Below, one piece after another: positions 10,743 through 21,626 of a stretch of DNA of 64,000 nt (within the stretch, counting starts at the first letter, position 1; the number at the start of each line of letters is the position of its first letter). The stretch is taken from NCBI GenBank assembly GCA_033980235.1, contig CM067064.1, positions 30,009,170 through 30,073,169 of the forward strand. The letters are read 5' to 3'. Under the pieces are notes generated by a model, which saw only the letters and a program-made list of their open reading frames with translations, had not been told where the DNA came from and ran no database searches. The position numbers and the translations under genes are program-made. The stretch comes from Diadema setosum (taxonomy: Eukaryota > Echinodermata > Echinoidea > Diadematoida > Diadematidae).

Positions 10743-12350
10743 TTAATAAAGGCCTTTGCCGAAGGAAAAATCCTTTGCAGGACAAAACCACCTTAAAACT
10801 ATACTAGCTTTCGACGTTGAGGGGGTTAATATCCTGAGTAGCGAAATAGTACGGGCAGAAGGTTTGGAAGCCAGACGAAAATTAGCCGCGCATTTGGCCC
10901 AGTTTGCGTTTACACCTCGCTCTGGAGGTGGTCTCGGCCGCGGCCGAGCCGCGGCCGAGCCCAGCCCCGCTTCAGTGTAAATGCGCAAAAGGCCAACTGC
11001 GAGGCCAAAATTGGCCTCGCATTTGGCCTCGCTCTGGAAGTGGTCTCGGCCGCGGCCGAGCCGCGGCCGAGCCCGGCCTCTTCTTGGTGTAAACGCAAAC
11101 TGGGCCAAATGCGCGGCCAATTTTAGTCTGGCTTCCAGACCCTCTGCCCGTACTAATTCGCTATTCACGATATTAACCCCCTCAACGTGGAAAACTAGTA
11201 TAGGTTAAGGTGGTTTTGTCCTGCAAAGGATTTTTTCCTTCGGCAAAGGCCTTTGCCCGAACGGCGACTTCGTCGCCACGGAATCCAGTTGGCAAAGGGT
11301 CTGAAAACCAGGCTATACCAAATTGCGTTTGTTTACAAGCAGAGCGCCACTACCACAAAATATTGAAAGGTGAGTTAAAAGCGCGGCCGAGCCCAGCAGT
11401 GTAAACGGACAAAATTGCGAGGCTCGGCCGCGCAATTGAGGCAGGGCTCGGCCGCGGCCGAGCCCGGCACCGCACTGTAAACGGGGTCTAAAACCTCCAT
11501 GGTTTTACGCCCTAACACGCCGTGGAAGTTGCGATGGCGAATGGCAAGTTATATCCGTGTGTTTCTCGAAAGGATGCATGGGTGGGCATAGACCCCGTTT
11601 ACAGTGCGGGGCTGGGCAGAGCCGCGGCCGAGCCCAGCCTCAATTGCGAGGCCGGGCCCCGCAATTTTGTCCGTTTACACTGCCGGGTTCGGCCGCGCTT
11701 TTGATTCAAACCTTTCAACATTTTGTCGTAGTGGCGCTCGGCAGCGGCTCGGCCGCGGCCGAGTCCAGCCCCGCTTCAGTGTAAACGCGCAAAAGGCCAA
11801 ATGCGAGGCCAAAATTGGCCTCGCATTTGGCCTCGCTCTGGAGGCCGGGCTCGGCCGCGGCTCGGCCGCGGCCGAGCCCGGCCTCTTCTTGGTGTAAACC
11901 AAAGAGATTATAATCTCTTTGGTGTAAACGCAAACGGGGCCAAATCCGCGGCCAATTGCGCGGCCAATTTTAGTCTGGCTTCCAAACCCTCTGCCTGTAT
12001 CCTTCGCTATTCAGGATATTAACCCCCTCAACGTCGAAAACTAGTATAGTTTAAGGTGGTTTTGTCCTGCAAAGGATTTTTCCTTCGGCAAAGGCCTTTG
12101 CCCGAACGGCGACTTCGTCGCCACGGAATTCATTTGGCAAAGGGTCTGAAAACCAGACAATACCAAATTGCGTTTGTTTACAAGCAGAGCGCCACTACGA
12201 CAAAATATTGAAAGGTTTGAATCAAAAGCGCGGCCGAGCCCAGCAGTGTAAACGGACAAAATTGCGAGGCTCGGCCTCGTAATTGAGGCCGGACTCGGCC
12301 GCGGCCGAGCCGCGGCCGAGCCCGGCCCTGCACTGTAAACGGGGTCTTAA
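10743..12350. mobile_element. CpG-rich composite of nested inverted-repeat elements
   Basis: Two related composites abut. In the first, an arm at about 10750-10911 reappears inverted at about 11086-11252, with a GC-rich core of CGGCCGCGGCCGAG words between them. In the second, an arm from AGACCCCGTTTACAG (11589 to about 11735) reappears inverted at about 12190-12347, ending in CTGTAAACGGGGTCT. Material like the right half of the first is present at 12000-12190. Perfect palindromes occur at 11795-11832 (18-bp arms) and 11899-11922 (12-bp arms). The open frames here are Ala/Arg/Pro-rich in every frame and strand, which is typical of such repeats and not evidence of genes. Confidence 0.7.
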
Positions 12351-12590
12351 ACGCCTTGCTAGTAAAACTACTGGAGCCAATGAGAAAACTCTGTCTTTTG
12401 GGGGCTTAAATTCAGTTTGTTTAAACACATCCAATCATACACATGTTTGAGATCACGGTTTATCATTTTCTCAATTTCGGATGGATCACTATGTGAAAAA
12501 TGCAAAACCGTGTCGTCCGCGTATAACTGTATACAACAATTCTATAAATGAAAGATATATATTATTCAGAGGGGTGAAGATTCCTTCGTT
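12351..12590. other. No gene seen
   Basis: Short AT-rich spacer between the CpG-rich composite and a SINE tail fragment. Confidence 0.4.
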
Positions 12591-12709
12591 CCAATGGTTC
12601 CTTTTTTTTCCCGACATGTTTGTTTAATTTACAGATCAGCAGTTGCGATCTTAACAAATTTGATTTGTAGAGGGAGTCAAAGTGAAGAAACTTGCATCTG
12701 AACCTTTAC
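12591..12709 (+). mobile_element. Truncated SINE tail, second copy of the 22663-22850 SINE
   Basis: About 118 bp from 'ccaatggttcc' through 'gaagaaacttgcatctgaa' match 22733-22845 with few differences. The tRNA-like head is absent. The gypsy element inserted just after it, at 12713. Confidence 0.7.
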
Positions 12710-13188
12710 TCCTTGTCACAAATGTACACACAAGTAGTTATGTACATGTTTAATGTATCAAGGCTGTATGCATGGTTGTTTTAATGTGTACATTGTATGT
12801 ACACAGGGTGACCAGATTAATGGAGAACATTCTATACGAATCATGATATAGATATAGTACATACAGGCTGACCAGATCAGTGGAGAATTTTCTATGTGGT
12901 ATACAATGTAGCTACAGTACATGTATGCATGTGACAGGAAATACATTATAGCTCACTCAATCTAGAATGATTTCACCCATTCCAGAAAATTCTAGGAAGT
13001 GCTGGCTGAGTGAGGCACTGCCCTTGTAGCCCAATGTGATTGGTAGTTAATTTTGGCAACGATGTTATGCACATATTAGGCAGTGAGTCATCCAGGATTC
13101 CTGGAATTTGGACTTGCTGGTATGTTCAGGTATGTAGCCCCAGGTTGGAGAAAATTACAGAATGTACTAGAAAGGGGTGAATGGATAG

Positions 13189-13195
13189 TATATAA
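13189..13195 (+). promoter_or_regulatory. LTR TATA box
   Basis: TATATAA in the 5' LTR, duplicated in the 3' LTR at 20921. It probably marks the U3/R promoter of the element. Confidence 0.6.
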
Positions 13196-13461
13196 GCCGG
13201 AGAAATTCTGAGGCAGGCAGAGTACCCAACACCACTGCTCTGAGAGTTACGTCACTTCTGGCTCTGAAGCGACTTGTTATAGTCACTCCCGTGTTACCTG
13301 CTGACCTGCTATACAAACTGTGTTTGTGGAGATAAGGCCTGGGAGACATTTTGCCTGCAGAGAATTAATTTGCCTACATTGGAGATAGACTCCATATTTT
13401 AGTGTCAACAGACATTGTTACGGCAAAGCTGCGACGGGCTGGATTCCTCGCTGGACATTAT

Positions 13462-14961
13462 TTCAATTTCAATTTCAATTTCAATTTATTTTCATATTTC
13501 TCACATATATCACAATATAAAATAAATTGATACGAAATCTATACAGAACATAATTCAAAATAGAACTTCACCGGAATGTTCAAAAGTTTGTCTTGGTATA
13601 CACAAGGTCTGTATACATGCGAGTTAAACTGAGATCATAATGCGAAAAATATGATGGGGCCTGCGTAAAAGCAAGCTTGTATAGAGCCGCAGGTCCCGTG
13701 GTAAAATCAGATTAGGGGAAGCGTAAGTACAGATATTTTTAGACCATACTATAATTGGGGGATCCGATTAAAACGAACAAGATCAAATCAAATGTTACTA
13801 TATAAAATACAGAATAAAACACTGAAAGGTCACATGTTGCAACTATAACCTACTATATACAAGTAAGGACATTGAGAGAACAACGACTGAGATAGTAAGG
13901 ATTTAAGTGGGTGTGGAGGTATAGATGATGACGTAACAATTGGCATAAATACATAAATGGATAAATGGAAGGTGGGCTAAAAGAATTTTGTCGTGAATAT
14001 AAAATATACACACAAGGACAATGGAGCTCAGGTGTCAAATTCCAGCGGGGGTCCTAAACCATGCAGGCCGTGTAACCATGGTAACAGACAGCTGCCACGC
14101 GCAAGAATTCCAACAATCGAGTGTAACAATAAAAACTTAGAGAGCGCAACAGGCAGACTGATCGAAGAATAATAATGTACATGGTTAGGATCCCGTCGGA
14201 CTACTACTAGAAGATAAATAAGATAGACAAGGGAGGAAATACTGAGCAACAAGTACTATACAATATGCATGCCGTAGCTGCTCAAAAGATATTGTTTTAA
14301 TTTTCGTTTGAATGAGGTTAAAGTGGTGCAGCTTGTAAGTTCCGTAGGGAGTTCATTCCAGTACTTAGGTCCAGTGAACATGATAGTTTTTTTCGCAAAA
14401 ATTGTTCGGGTACGTGGAAGGTGATACGCATAACGTTGGCGGGTTGGATAATCATGAACTGTATAGTTTCTTGTGAACATTTTGGAAAATGCATCTGGTA
14501 ATTGGCCAGTTGAGAATTGAAACATAAACAGGCAAACGTTGTAAGAAAATAACTCAGGAATTTTCAAAATTTTATTGCTCATAAAAAGTTCATTCGTATG
14601 CGATAAATATCCAGCGTGGTTTACAATTCTAATAGCGCGTTTTTGCACAATAAATAACAAATCGATAAGATTTTTAGAAGCATTTCCCCACGCCAGAATC
14701 CCATAGTTAAGATAGGGAGATATCAAAGTTGAATATATACTCTGTAGAATATTACATGGAAAATAATAACTAAGTTTGTTTAGAACCCCTGTATTTCTAG
14801 CAATAATTCTGCTTACATAACCAACATGGGTTCTCCAAGATAAATCACTATCAATGTAAAGACCCAAAAATTTTGTACTGTTGACCTGTGACAAATCAAT
14901 GTTGTTGATCTTGACAGAAATAGGTAGTACAGGTGGGGAATTACTAAACAAAATATAATGA
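13462..14961 (-). mobile_element. 5'-truncated CR1/L2-type LINE nested in the LTR
   Basis: The insert is exactly 1500 bp and is flanked by ATTAT (13457-13461 and 14962-14966). The 3' LTR shows the empty site with a single ATTAT. In the minus orientation it ends in TTGAAA repeats (seen on the plus strand as TTCAATTTCAATTTC), a microsatellite tail typical of CR1/L2 LINEs. Because it is in only one LTR, it entered after the gypsy element integrated. Confidence 0.9.
14256..14961 (-). pseudogene. C-terminal part of LINE reverse transcriptase (CR1/L2 group)
   Basis: About 234 codons are open up to a stop at 14256-14258. The frame includes FLGLYIDSDLSW, a stretch on the RT thumb side conserved in CR1, L2 and Rex1 LINEs. 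Further on come SPYLNYGILAWG and VQKRAIRIV, also standard for the group. The catalytic palm and the endonuclease are missing through 5' truncation at 14961. The open frame runs on past 14961 into LTR sequence, which is not part of the gene. A long 3' untranslated region of about 790 bp follows the stop. Confidence 0.85.
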
Positions 14962-15373
14962 ATTATAAAGTGAATCATCATTCAACACATCAACTGGACG
15001 TGGTCGTCATAACGTTTGGATTCTGCACGTTTTGCTGTGGACACATAACTTGGATTTTACCCCGGATCTATACCTTGGACTATCGTAACCTGCACCTCTG
15101 GATTTACGTCGAAGGTATCATTCATCGGTGCATCGTGGATCATTCCTTTGTGTATCGAGCATCGTATTTGGACATTTCCAGGGATATTGCATGTAATAAG
15201 TGTAAGTGATTCTATTACTGATTTGTAACTGTTTCTATGGATCATTATTGTACTGATGTGAGAACCGATTACGAGCCTGTACCCACAATATCGCTGTTAA
15301 TAAACCGCCTGAACATTAGTTGATTGTTTCTTTTGTGCGATCATTCTCAGAGTGATTTTGGTCGTAACAAAAT

Positions 15374-15391
15374 TGGGGGCTTGTGTCCGAG
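15374..15391 (+). promoter_or_regulatory. Putative primer binding site (tRNA-Pro-like)
   Basis: TGGGGGCTTGTGTCCGAG begins four bases after the 5' LTR. It resembles the tRNA-Pro primer site of many retroelements, with differences after the first eight bases. The primer assignment is inference. Confidence 0.5.
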
Positions 15392-15509
15392 AAGTGAATT
15401 TAAAGCCAAAACTTAGAATTTGGAACGTTCCGGAAGCCAGAATATTGGTACAGACAAAATACTAGTGAGTTGATTGTTCAATTGTACATTGTGTGTAATA
15501 CATGTGACA

Positions 15510-17192
15510 ATGTCAATCAGTACAATGGATGTTCAGGCATTTGTTCAGAGGACAGATTTGTCCCTCAAAGATTTGCAAAGGTTACGCAAATGTGATTTGA
15601 CTGCCATTGCACAGCATTTAAATGTAGATGTTCCACAAGGTGTAAGAAAGGCAGAGATTCTTGACTTAGTAGCTGGTCATATGGAGCTCAAAGAAGAAAT
15701 TGACACTCCAGATCGAGCTCAAATTTCCGATCAAACACGGCTTGAGCTTGCTCGATTAGAACTGGAGAAAGAGAAGATGAGACTAGAACTGGAAGTGAAG
15801 GAAAGAATGGAAATGAAGAAACTTGAAGTGGAGCAACAACTGAAATTGCGTGAGATGGAATTGACTCATGCACAAACTGTTGGAAATCGTGAAAGGGCTC
15901 CCTCTGAATTTGACTTGGCCAAGAACATTCGATTGGTGCCAAAATTTGAGGAAAACAGAGTTGATGCATATTTTGTGTCATTTGAGAAGGTGGCTAACAG
16001 TTTGAACTGGCCACAGGAATTTTGGCCCTTGCTCCTTCAAAGTGTGTTTGTCGGCAAAGCAGCCGATGTGTACTCATCTCTCTCTGAAGAGCAATCACGT
16101 GACTATGCTACAGTCAAGAAGGCAGTGTTGGATGCATATGAGTTGGTGCCAGAGGCGTACAGACACAAGTTCAGAAATTCGTACCGCAAACCAGGCCAGA
16201 CACATGTTGAGTTTGCTCGTGAAAAAGAAATGATGTTTGATAGGTGGTACAGGTCCCTGAAAGTGGATCAGGATTTTGATAACCTACGTGAGGTTGTTCT
16301 CTTGGAAGAATTCAAAAAGAGTGTTGCTTTCAGTGTGAGGTCGCATTTGGATGATCACAAAGTGACAAGTTTGCATAAAGCCGCCTTGATGGCTGATGAG
16401 TATGAGCTGACCCACAGTAATGACAACAGGCCACCTTTCAGGAATATCTCTGGAAATAAGAGAGACAAAAATCAGTCGAGCAATCCAAAGAATGCTGGTC
16501 CTGAAAAAGGCACGAGTTCTGAAACTTCATCGGCACCAAAGCCTCAATCTGACAAAGGGTCCAGTACAAGTGCAAATGTCATCAAATGTTTTCACTGTAA
16601 CAAGACAGGGCATGTAAAGTCACAGTGTTGGAAGTTGCAAAACAAAACAAAGAAGGACATGGGATTTGTCATGTCAAAAAGTGTCCTACCCGAAAACAGT
16701 GTCCCGTTCAGTGAAACGCAGGCCATTGAAAGTCGATCTCCCAAATTCAAAGATAGGACTAAGCAGGTGGATGAGAGCTATCGTAGCTTTTTGTTTGATG
16801 GTGAGGTGACCCCATGTACTTCTGGTGAGGCAGGTAAGCCAGTGGTCATCCTGCGGGATACGGGGGCCTCTCAGTCGTTGATGGTGGATGGTGGTATGAC
16901 TTTTCCACCAGATAGTGCAGTGAATGCAAAAGTCTTGATTCAGACTGTTGATGGCAGTTATATGTCAGTACCACTGTATAGAGTGGATTTGAAGTGTGAC
17001 CTAGTTTCTGGTCCTGTCACTGTTGGAGTTGTTCCTGAGTTGCCCATGGTAGGCATTGACTTCCTGTTGGGGAATGACTTGGCTGGGGACAAGGTGGTTG
17101 CGTCTCCAGTTGTTTCGGATAAACCAGTGGTGGTTGCTGAAACTGAGCAGTTGCAGGAGGAGTTTCCTGGGATTTCCCAGATTGTGTTGTGA
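15510..17192 (+). CDS. Gag-protease polyprotein of the gypsy element
   Basis: The first ATG of this frame is at 15510, and a second with stronger context (ACAATGG) is at 15525. The product is about 560 residues. The N-terminal ~45 residues look like a small SAP-like helical segment. A charged coiled coil follows, rich in Glu, Lys and Leu (about residues 80-125), then a retrotransposon Gag core. A CCHC zinc knuckle CFHCNKTGHVKSQC binds nucleic acid. Near the C-terminus is an aspartic protease with the active-site triplet in LRDTGASQSL and the later motif GIDFLLGNDLAG. The frame stops at 17190-17192. The pol frame overlaps it by one frame, apparently because of a one-base deletion near 17173, since pol-like reading starts before the stop. 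Confidence 0.88.
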   Translation: MSISTMDVQAFVQRTDLSLKDLQRLRKCDLTAIAQHLNVDVPQGVRKAEILDLVAGHMELKEEIDTPDRAQISDQTRLELARLELEKEKMRLELEVKERMEMKKLEVEQQLKLREMELTHAQTVGNRERAPSEFDLAKNIRLVPKFEENRVDAYFVSFEKVANSLNWPQEFWPLLLQSVFVGKAADVYSSLSEEQSRDYATVKKAVLDAYELVPEAYRHKFRNSYRKPGQTHVEFAREKEMMFDRWYRSLKVDQDFDNLREVVLLEEFKKSVAFSVRSHLDDHKVTSLHKAALMADEYELTHSNDNRPPFRNISGNKRDKNQSSNPKNAGPEKGTSSETSSAPKPQSDKGSSTSANVIKCFHCNKTGHVKSQCWKLQNKTKKDMGFVMSKSVLPENSVPFSETQAIESRSPKFKDRTKQVDESYRSFLFDGEVTPCTSGEAGKPVVILRDTGASQSLMVDGGMTFPPDSAVNAKVLIQTVDGSYMSVPLYRVDLKCDLVSGPVTVGVVPELPMVGIDFLLGNDLAGDKVVASPVVSDKPVVVAETEQLQEEFPGISQIVL

Positions 17193-18217
17193 CTAGGTCT
17201 CAGGCTCGTAGAGCTGTTCAAGATGATGCGGATTCTGTTGATGTGGAGGAGAATTCCGGTGTTTGGTTGGCAGAAACCTTTTACAAGGATTTGAATGATG
17301 GGGTTGCTGTATTAGGCTCCGAGGCTAACAGTGATGGGCTGTTTAGCAAGTCTTCCTTGGTTGAAGCACAGCAGGCAGACTCTGAGTTGAAAGGCTTGTC
17401 TCAGACGGCATGTTCTGAGGCTGAGGCTGAAAAGGTCCCTGAGTGCTATTATGTCAAAGATGGCATTTTGATGAGGAAGTGGAGACCTCCCCATAGGCCA
17501 GCTGATGAGGATTGGACGGTGGTCCGTCAAGTTGTTGTCCCTCCCAGTTACCGCGGTGAGATCTTGAGGATTGCTCACGAGTTACCTGTTGGCGGCCATT
17601 TAGGCGTCAGAAAGACAAAGGATCGGATCATGAGGCATTTCTATTGGCCAGGGTTGAATGTGGATGTGGCTGAGTTTTGCAAGACTTGTCACACATGTCA
17701 GGTGGCTGGTAAACCACAGCATTCAGTGAAGCCGGCGCCATTGATTCCGATACCTGCGTTTGAAGAACCATTCAGTCGGGTTCTAGTTGACTGTGTTGGA
17801 CCTTTGCCTAGGACTAGGTCGGGTCATAAGTACCTCTTGACAATCATGGATATGTCTACACGGTTTCCAGAGGCTATCCCATTGCGAAATATCACTGCTA
17901 AGACTGTGGTAGATGTTCTACTGCAGTTTTTCACTAGGTATGGGTTGCCCAAGGAAGTGCAGTCTGACCAAGGGTCAATTTTCATGTCAGGCATATTTCA
18001 AGAGGTGATGTATCGTTTGGGTGTGAAGCAGCTGAAGTCGTCAGCTTATCATCCCCAATCCCAAGGTGCGTTGGAGCGCTACCACCAGACCCTAAAGACA
18101 ATGATTAGGGCATTTTGTGAGGAGTATCCCGAGGATTGGGATAAGGGCATCCCTTTCCTGCTGTTCGCAACGAGGGACTCCCCAAATGAGTCGACGGGTT
18201 TCAGCCCATTTGAGTAA
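17171..18217 (+). pseudogene. Integrase of the gypsy element (zinc and catalytic domains), nonsense at end
   Basis: The frame is -1 relative to gag-protease. An HHCC zinc domain is present (HELPVGGHLG through CKTCHTC). The RNase-H-fold catalytic core follows, with the D,D,E residues in VDCVGPLP, QSDQGSIF and the SQGALERYHQ stretch. The enzyme inserts element cDNA into chromosomes. Reading stops at a TAA (18215-18217) at the position where the family continues. The same frame is open again afterwards up to about 18308, so this is a nonsense mutation. Its place upstream of RT is the hallmark of the Gmr1 group. Confidence 0.88.
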
Positions 18218-18308
18218 GTGTACGGTCATGAAGATAGGGGTCCACTGAAGCTCATCAAAGAGAAATTCATGACTGAGGATGATGAGGTCCACCTACTTGA
18301 CTATGTAG

Positions 18309-19127
18309 TTTCGTGAAAGGCTTTCAAAGGCTTGTGAGGTAGCTACTGAACACTTGAAAGTGTCACAAGACTCAATGAAGAGAAAGGCAGACAAAAATGC
18401 CAAAGCCCGAACCTTCAAACCAGGTGACAAAGTTCTTGTACTGCTGCCCATACAAGGTGAACCACTGAAAGCCAAGTTCAGTGGCCCATACTGTGTCAAA
18501 AAGAAACTCAATGATGTGAACTATGTGATCAGTACGCCAGACAGACGAAAAGATCAGAGGGTGTGTCATGTAAACATGCTGAAAGAGTACTATGAGAGAA
18601 AGGCTAGTCAGCCGGTAGGCGTAGCTCAGGTGGTAGAAGAAGAAGTAGATGAAGAGGGAGAAGCTCAAGATGAGAATGGAAGTGAGCCCTCTAGTGCCAG
18701 GTTGTCTAACTCAGAGATGTTAGGGAAAGTAGATGAGGCACTGAACTACCTACCTGAAAATCAGAGGAAAGATGTGACTAGTCTGTTACATGAGTACAAA
18801 GAAGTGTGTAAAGACAAACCAGGTTGCACCCCTCTGGCTGTACATGATGTTGATGTAGGAGATGCTGACCCTATCAAGCAAAACCCTTACAGGTTAAACC
18901 CGAGCAAACTGCAAAAAGTAAGGGAAGAGGTTCAATACATGCTAGACAATGACATAATAGAACCGAGTAAAAGCAGTTGGAGCTCCCCAATCGTCATGGT
19001 GCCCAAACCGGATGGGTCTCAAAGATTCTGTATAGATTACAGAAAGGTGAATGCCGTGACGAAAACAGACTCTTTCCCCATTCCCAGACCAGAAGACTGC
19101 ATTGACAGGGTCGGAAATTCTGCATAA
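18309..19127 (+). pseudogene. Integrase C-terminus (GPY/F domain) and start of reverse transcriptase
   Basis: A one-base shift near 18308 changes frame. The segment starts with the integrase tail, including FSGPYCVKKKL, a GPY/F-type motif that contacts target chromatin in other gypsy elements. A Glu-rich linker follows. Then comes the RT N-terminal region with YRLNPSKLQKVREEV and IVMVPKPDGSQRFCIDYRKVN. A 4-base addition TAAT (19125-19128) creates an immediate stop, after which RT homology resumes in the next frame. The integrase-RT junction therefore lies within one continuous reading segment, so the gene order is not a rearrangement artefact. Confidence 0.88.
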
Positions 19128-19128
19128 T

Positions 19129-20127
19129 TATGTCAGTAAAATAGACCTTCTAAAGGGATACTGGCAAGTGCCCTTGACCGACAAAGCCAGGGAAATTTCT
19201 GCCTTTGCCACACCAGATGGCTTGTTCCAATGCAAAGTAATGCCATTTGGCATGAAAAATGCTCCGGCCACCTTTCAACGGCTGACAAACCAAATCATTG
19301 CCGGGCTTGACAACTGTGTAGTATACATTGATGACATTCTAGTGTATAGTGACACGTGGCAGGAGCACATTACACACTTGCGGCAACTTTTTGATCGACT
19401 CAAGGAGGCCGGATTGGTGATTAATCTGGCAAAGAGTGAATTTGCAAAGGCCAAAGTGGTGTATCTCGGGCATGTAGTCGGTCAAGGACAGGTATTGCCA
19501 AGAGAAGCCAAGGTAGAAGCTATACTAGGCTTTCCCATCCCCCAATCCAAGAAGGAGTTGCTCAGATTTCTGGGCATGGCTGGTTTCTACAGGAAATTTG
19601 TACCGAATTTCAGCACTGTAGTCACCCCCCTAACAAACCTGCTGAAGGGCAAGGTAAAGTACACCTGGACTGATGAGTGTCAAAGAGCCTTCGAGAAACT
19701 AAAAGCAGTCCTTGCTAATGAGCCTGTTTTGGCAGCTCCTGACTTCCAAAAGCCATTCAAAGTGGCAATAGATGCTAGTGATGTAGGAGTGGGAGCGGTT
19801 TTGCTCCAAGAAGATGAAGAAGGCACTGAACGTCCGGTTAGCTACTTTTCCAAAAAGTTGAACGCATACCAAAAGAAGTACTCAACTATCGAGAAGGAGG
19901 CTCTCAGTCTCATCCTTGCCCTCCAGCAATATGAAGTGTACTTGACCAATAGCAAAGGGGAGATCACGGTCTATACTGACCACAACCCCTTGGTCTTTTT
20001 AGACCGGTTCAAAATGAAGAACAACAGATTGTTCAGATGGAGCATGATGACGCAGCCATATGCACTCAAAATCAAACACGTGGCAGGCAAAAATAATGTA
20101 ATTGCTGACGCTTTGTCAAGAGTGTAA
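19129..20127 (+). pseudogene. Reverse transcriptase palm/thumb and RNase H of the gypsy element
   Basis: It continues RT with KIDLLKGYWQVPL, the fingers/palm motif FGMKNAPATFQRL and the catalytic VVYIDDILVYS (about 19318-19350). The connection domain has FLGMAGFYRKFVPNF. RNase H follows, with the acidic residues in AIDASDVG, TIEKEALS, VYTDHNPL and NVIADALSR. The frame ends at a TAA at 20125-20127, and nothing pol-like follows. RNase H is therefore the last domain and no integrase lies downstream. It copies element RNA into DNA in cytoplasmic particles. This segment alone is intact but is cut off from its start by upstream frameshifts. Confidence 0.9.
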
Positions 20128-20445
20128 CATGAAGAGAGTATCAAAGGTGAAAAGATTTCACCGCATATCACTTACAGTGTATGTGTTTAGTATATCCATT
20201 AATGTATGCAAAATAGTTTGACATGATTGTATAAGCTCCGAGAATCCAAGCAATATCATTGTAAATGGTATTCATGAAAAGAGAACATGGAATTAATGCA
20301 GCTATTCAAAAGGCATGTGATAGTATGTGATTATGGTTGCTTGAGTTGGATTTTACCTCACATTCGTTGTAAATAACAATGAGAAATTGTGAAGGTAAAA
20401 GAAACCCTTGCTACGGCAAGGCTTTCTTTTTCCCATGGGGGATGG
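20128..20445 (+). other. 3' untranslated spacer and polypurine tract of the gypsy element
   Basis: This 318-bp non-coding spacer ends in GGGGGATGG (20437-20445), a short purine tract directly before the 3' LTR. A hairpin CCTTGC-TAC-GGCAAGG lies near 20406-20421. Confidence 0.6.
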
Positions 20446-21596
20446 TGTCACAAATGTACACACAAGTAGTTATGTACATGTTTAATGCATCAAGGCTGTA
20501 TGCATGGTTGTTTTAATGTGTACATTGTATGTACACAGGGTGACCAGATTAATGGAGAACATTCTATACGAATCATGATATAGATATAGTACATACAGGC
20601 TGACCAGATCAGTGGAGAATTTTCTATGTGGTATACAATGTAGCTACAGTACATGTATGCATGTGACAGGAAATACATTATAGCTCACTCAATCTAGAAT
20701 GATTTCACCCATTCCAGAAAATTCTAGGAAGTGCTGGCTGAGTGAGGCACTGCCCTTGTAGCCCAATGTGATTGGTAGTTAATTTTGGCAACGATGTTAT
20801 GCACATATTAGGCAGTGAGTCATCCGGGATTCCTGGAATTTGGACTTGCTAGTATGTTCAGGTATGTAGCCCCAGGTTGGAGAAAATTACAGAATGTACT
20901 AGAAAGGGGTGAATGGATAGTATATAAGCCGGAGAAATTCTGAGGCAGGCAGAGTACCCAACACCACTGCTCTGAGAGTTACGTCACTTCTGGCTCTGAA
21001 GCGACTTGTTATAGTCACTCCCGTGTTACCTGCTGACCTGCTATACAAACTGTGTTTGTGGAGATAAGGCCTGGGAGACATTTTGCCTGCAGAGAATTAA
21101 TTTGCCTACATTGGAGATAGACTCCATATTTTAGTGTCAACAGACATTGTTACGGCAAAGCTGCGACGGGCTGGATTCCTCGCTGGACATTATAAAGTGA
21201 ATCATCATTCAACACATCAACTGGACGTGGTCGTCATAACGTTTGGATTCTGCACGTTTTGCTGTGGACACATAACTTGGATTTTATCCCGGATCTATAC
21301 CTTGGACTATCGTAACCTGCACCTCTGGATTTACGTCGAAGGTATCATTCATCGGTGCATCGTGGATCATTCCTTTGTGTATCGAGCATCGTATTTGGAC
21401 ATTTCCAGGGATATTGCATGTAATAAGTGTAAGTGATTCTATTACTGATTTGTAACTGTTTCTATTGATCATTATTGTACTGATGTGAGAACCGATTACG
21501 AGTCTGTACCCACAATATCGCTGTTAATAAACCGCCTGAACATTAGTTGATTGTTTCTTTTGTGCGATCATTCTCAGAGTGATTTTGGTCGTAACA
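20446..21596 (+). repeat. 3' LTR of the gypsy element
   Basis: 1151 bp, TGTCACA to GTAACA, with a TATA box at 20921 and AATAAA at 21526-21531. It shows the uninterrupted version of the site where the LINE entered the 5' LTR (near 21190). Confidence 0.93.
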
Positions 21597-21626
21597 TCCT
21601 CTTAATAATATCTTTCTTTCATTTAA

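Larger units (their letters stand above)
12714..15369 (+). repeat. 5' LTR of the gypsy element, split by a LINE insertion
   Basis: Subtracting the nested insert and its 5-bp duplication (1505 bp) leaves 1151 bp, exactly the length of the 3' LTR. I counted about six substitutions between the two LTRs (roughly 99.5% identity). A TATATAA box lies at 13189-13195 and AATAAA at 15299-15304, the expected promoter and polyadenylation signals. Confidence 0.92.
12714..21596 (+). mobile_element. Ty3/gypsy LTR retrotransposon with Gmr1-like pol order (INT before RT)
   Basis: The element is flanked by the 4-bp duplication TCCT (12710-12713 and 21597-21600) and by LTRs beginning TGTCACA and ending GTAACA. 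It carries gag, protease, integrase, reverse transcriptase and RNase H in that order. Ordinary gypsy elements place integrase last. The order seen here is that of copia elements and of the Gmr1 group of gypsy elements described from deuterostomes. The RT and integrase motifs are gypsy-type. The pol frame has several breaks, so this copy cannot make a full polyprotein. A 1500-bp LINE fragment is nested in the 5' LTR. Confidence 0.93.

Noticed and set aside
10743..12434. Many overlapping Ala/Arg/Pro-rich open frames
   Set aside because: They occur on both strands and in several frames of a CpG-rich inverted repeat, and none shows a domain.
14958..15245. Open frames within the LTRs, also found at 20490-21472
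   Set aside because: They fall in U3/R/U5 sequence, are identical in both LTRs and match no known accessory protein.
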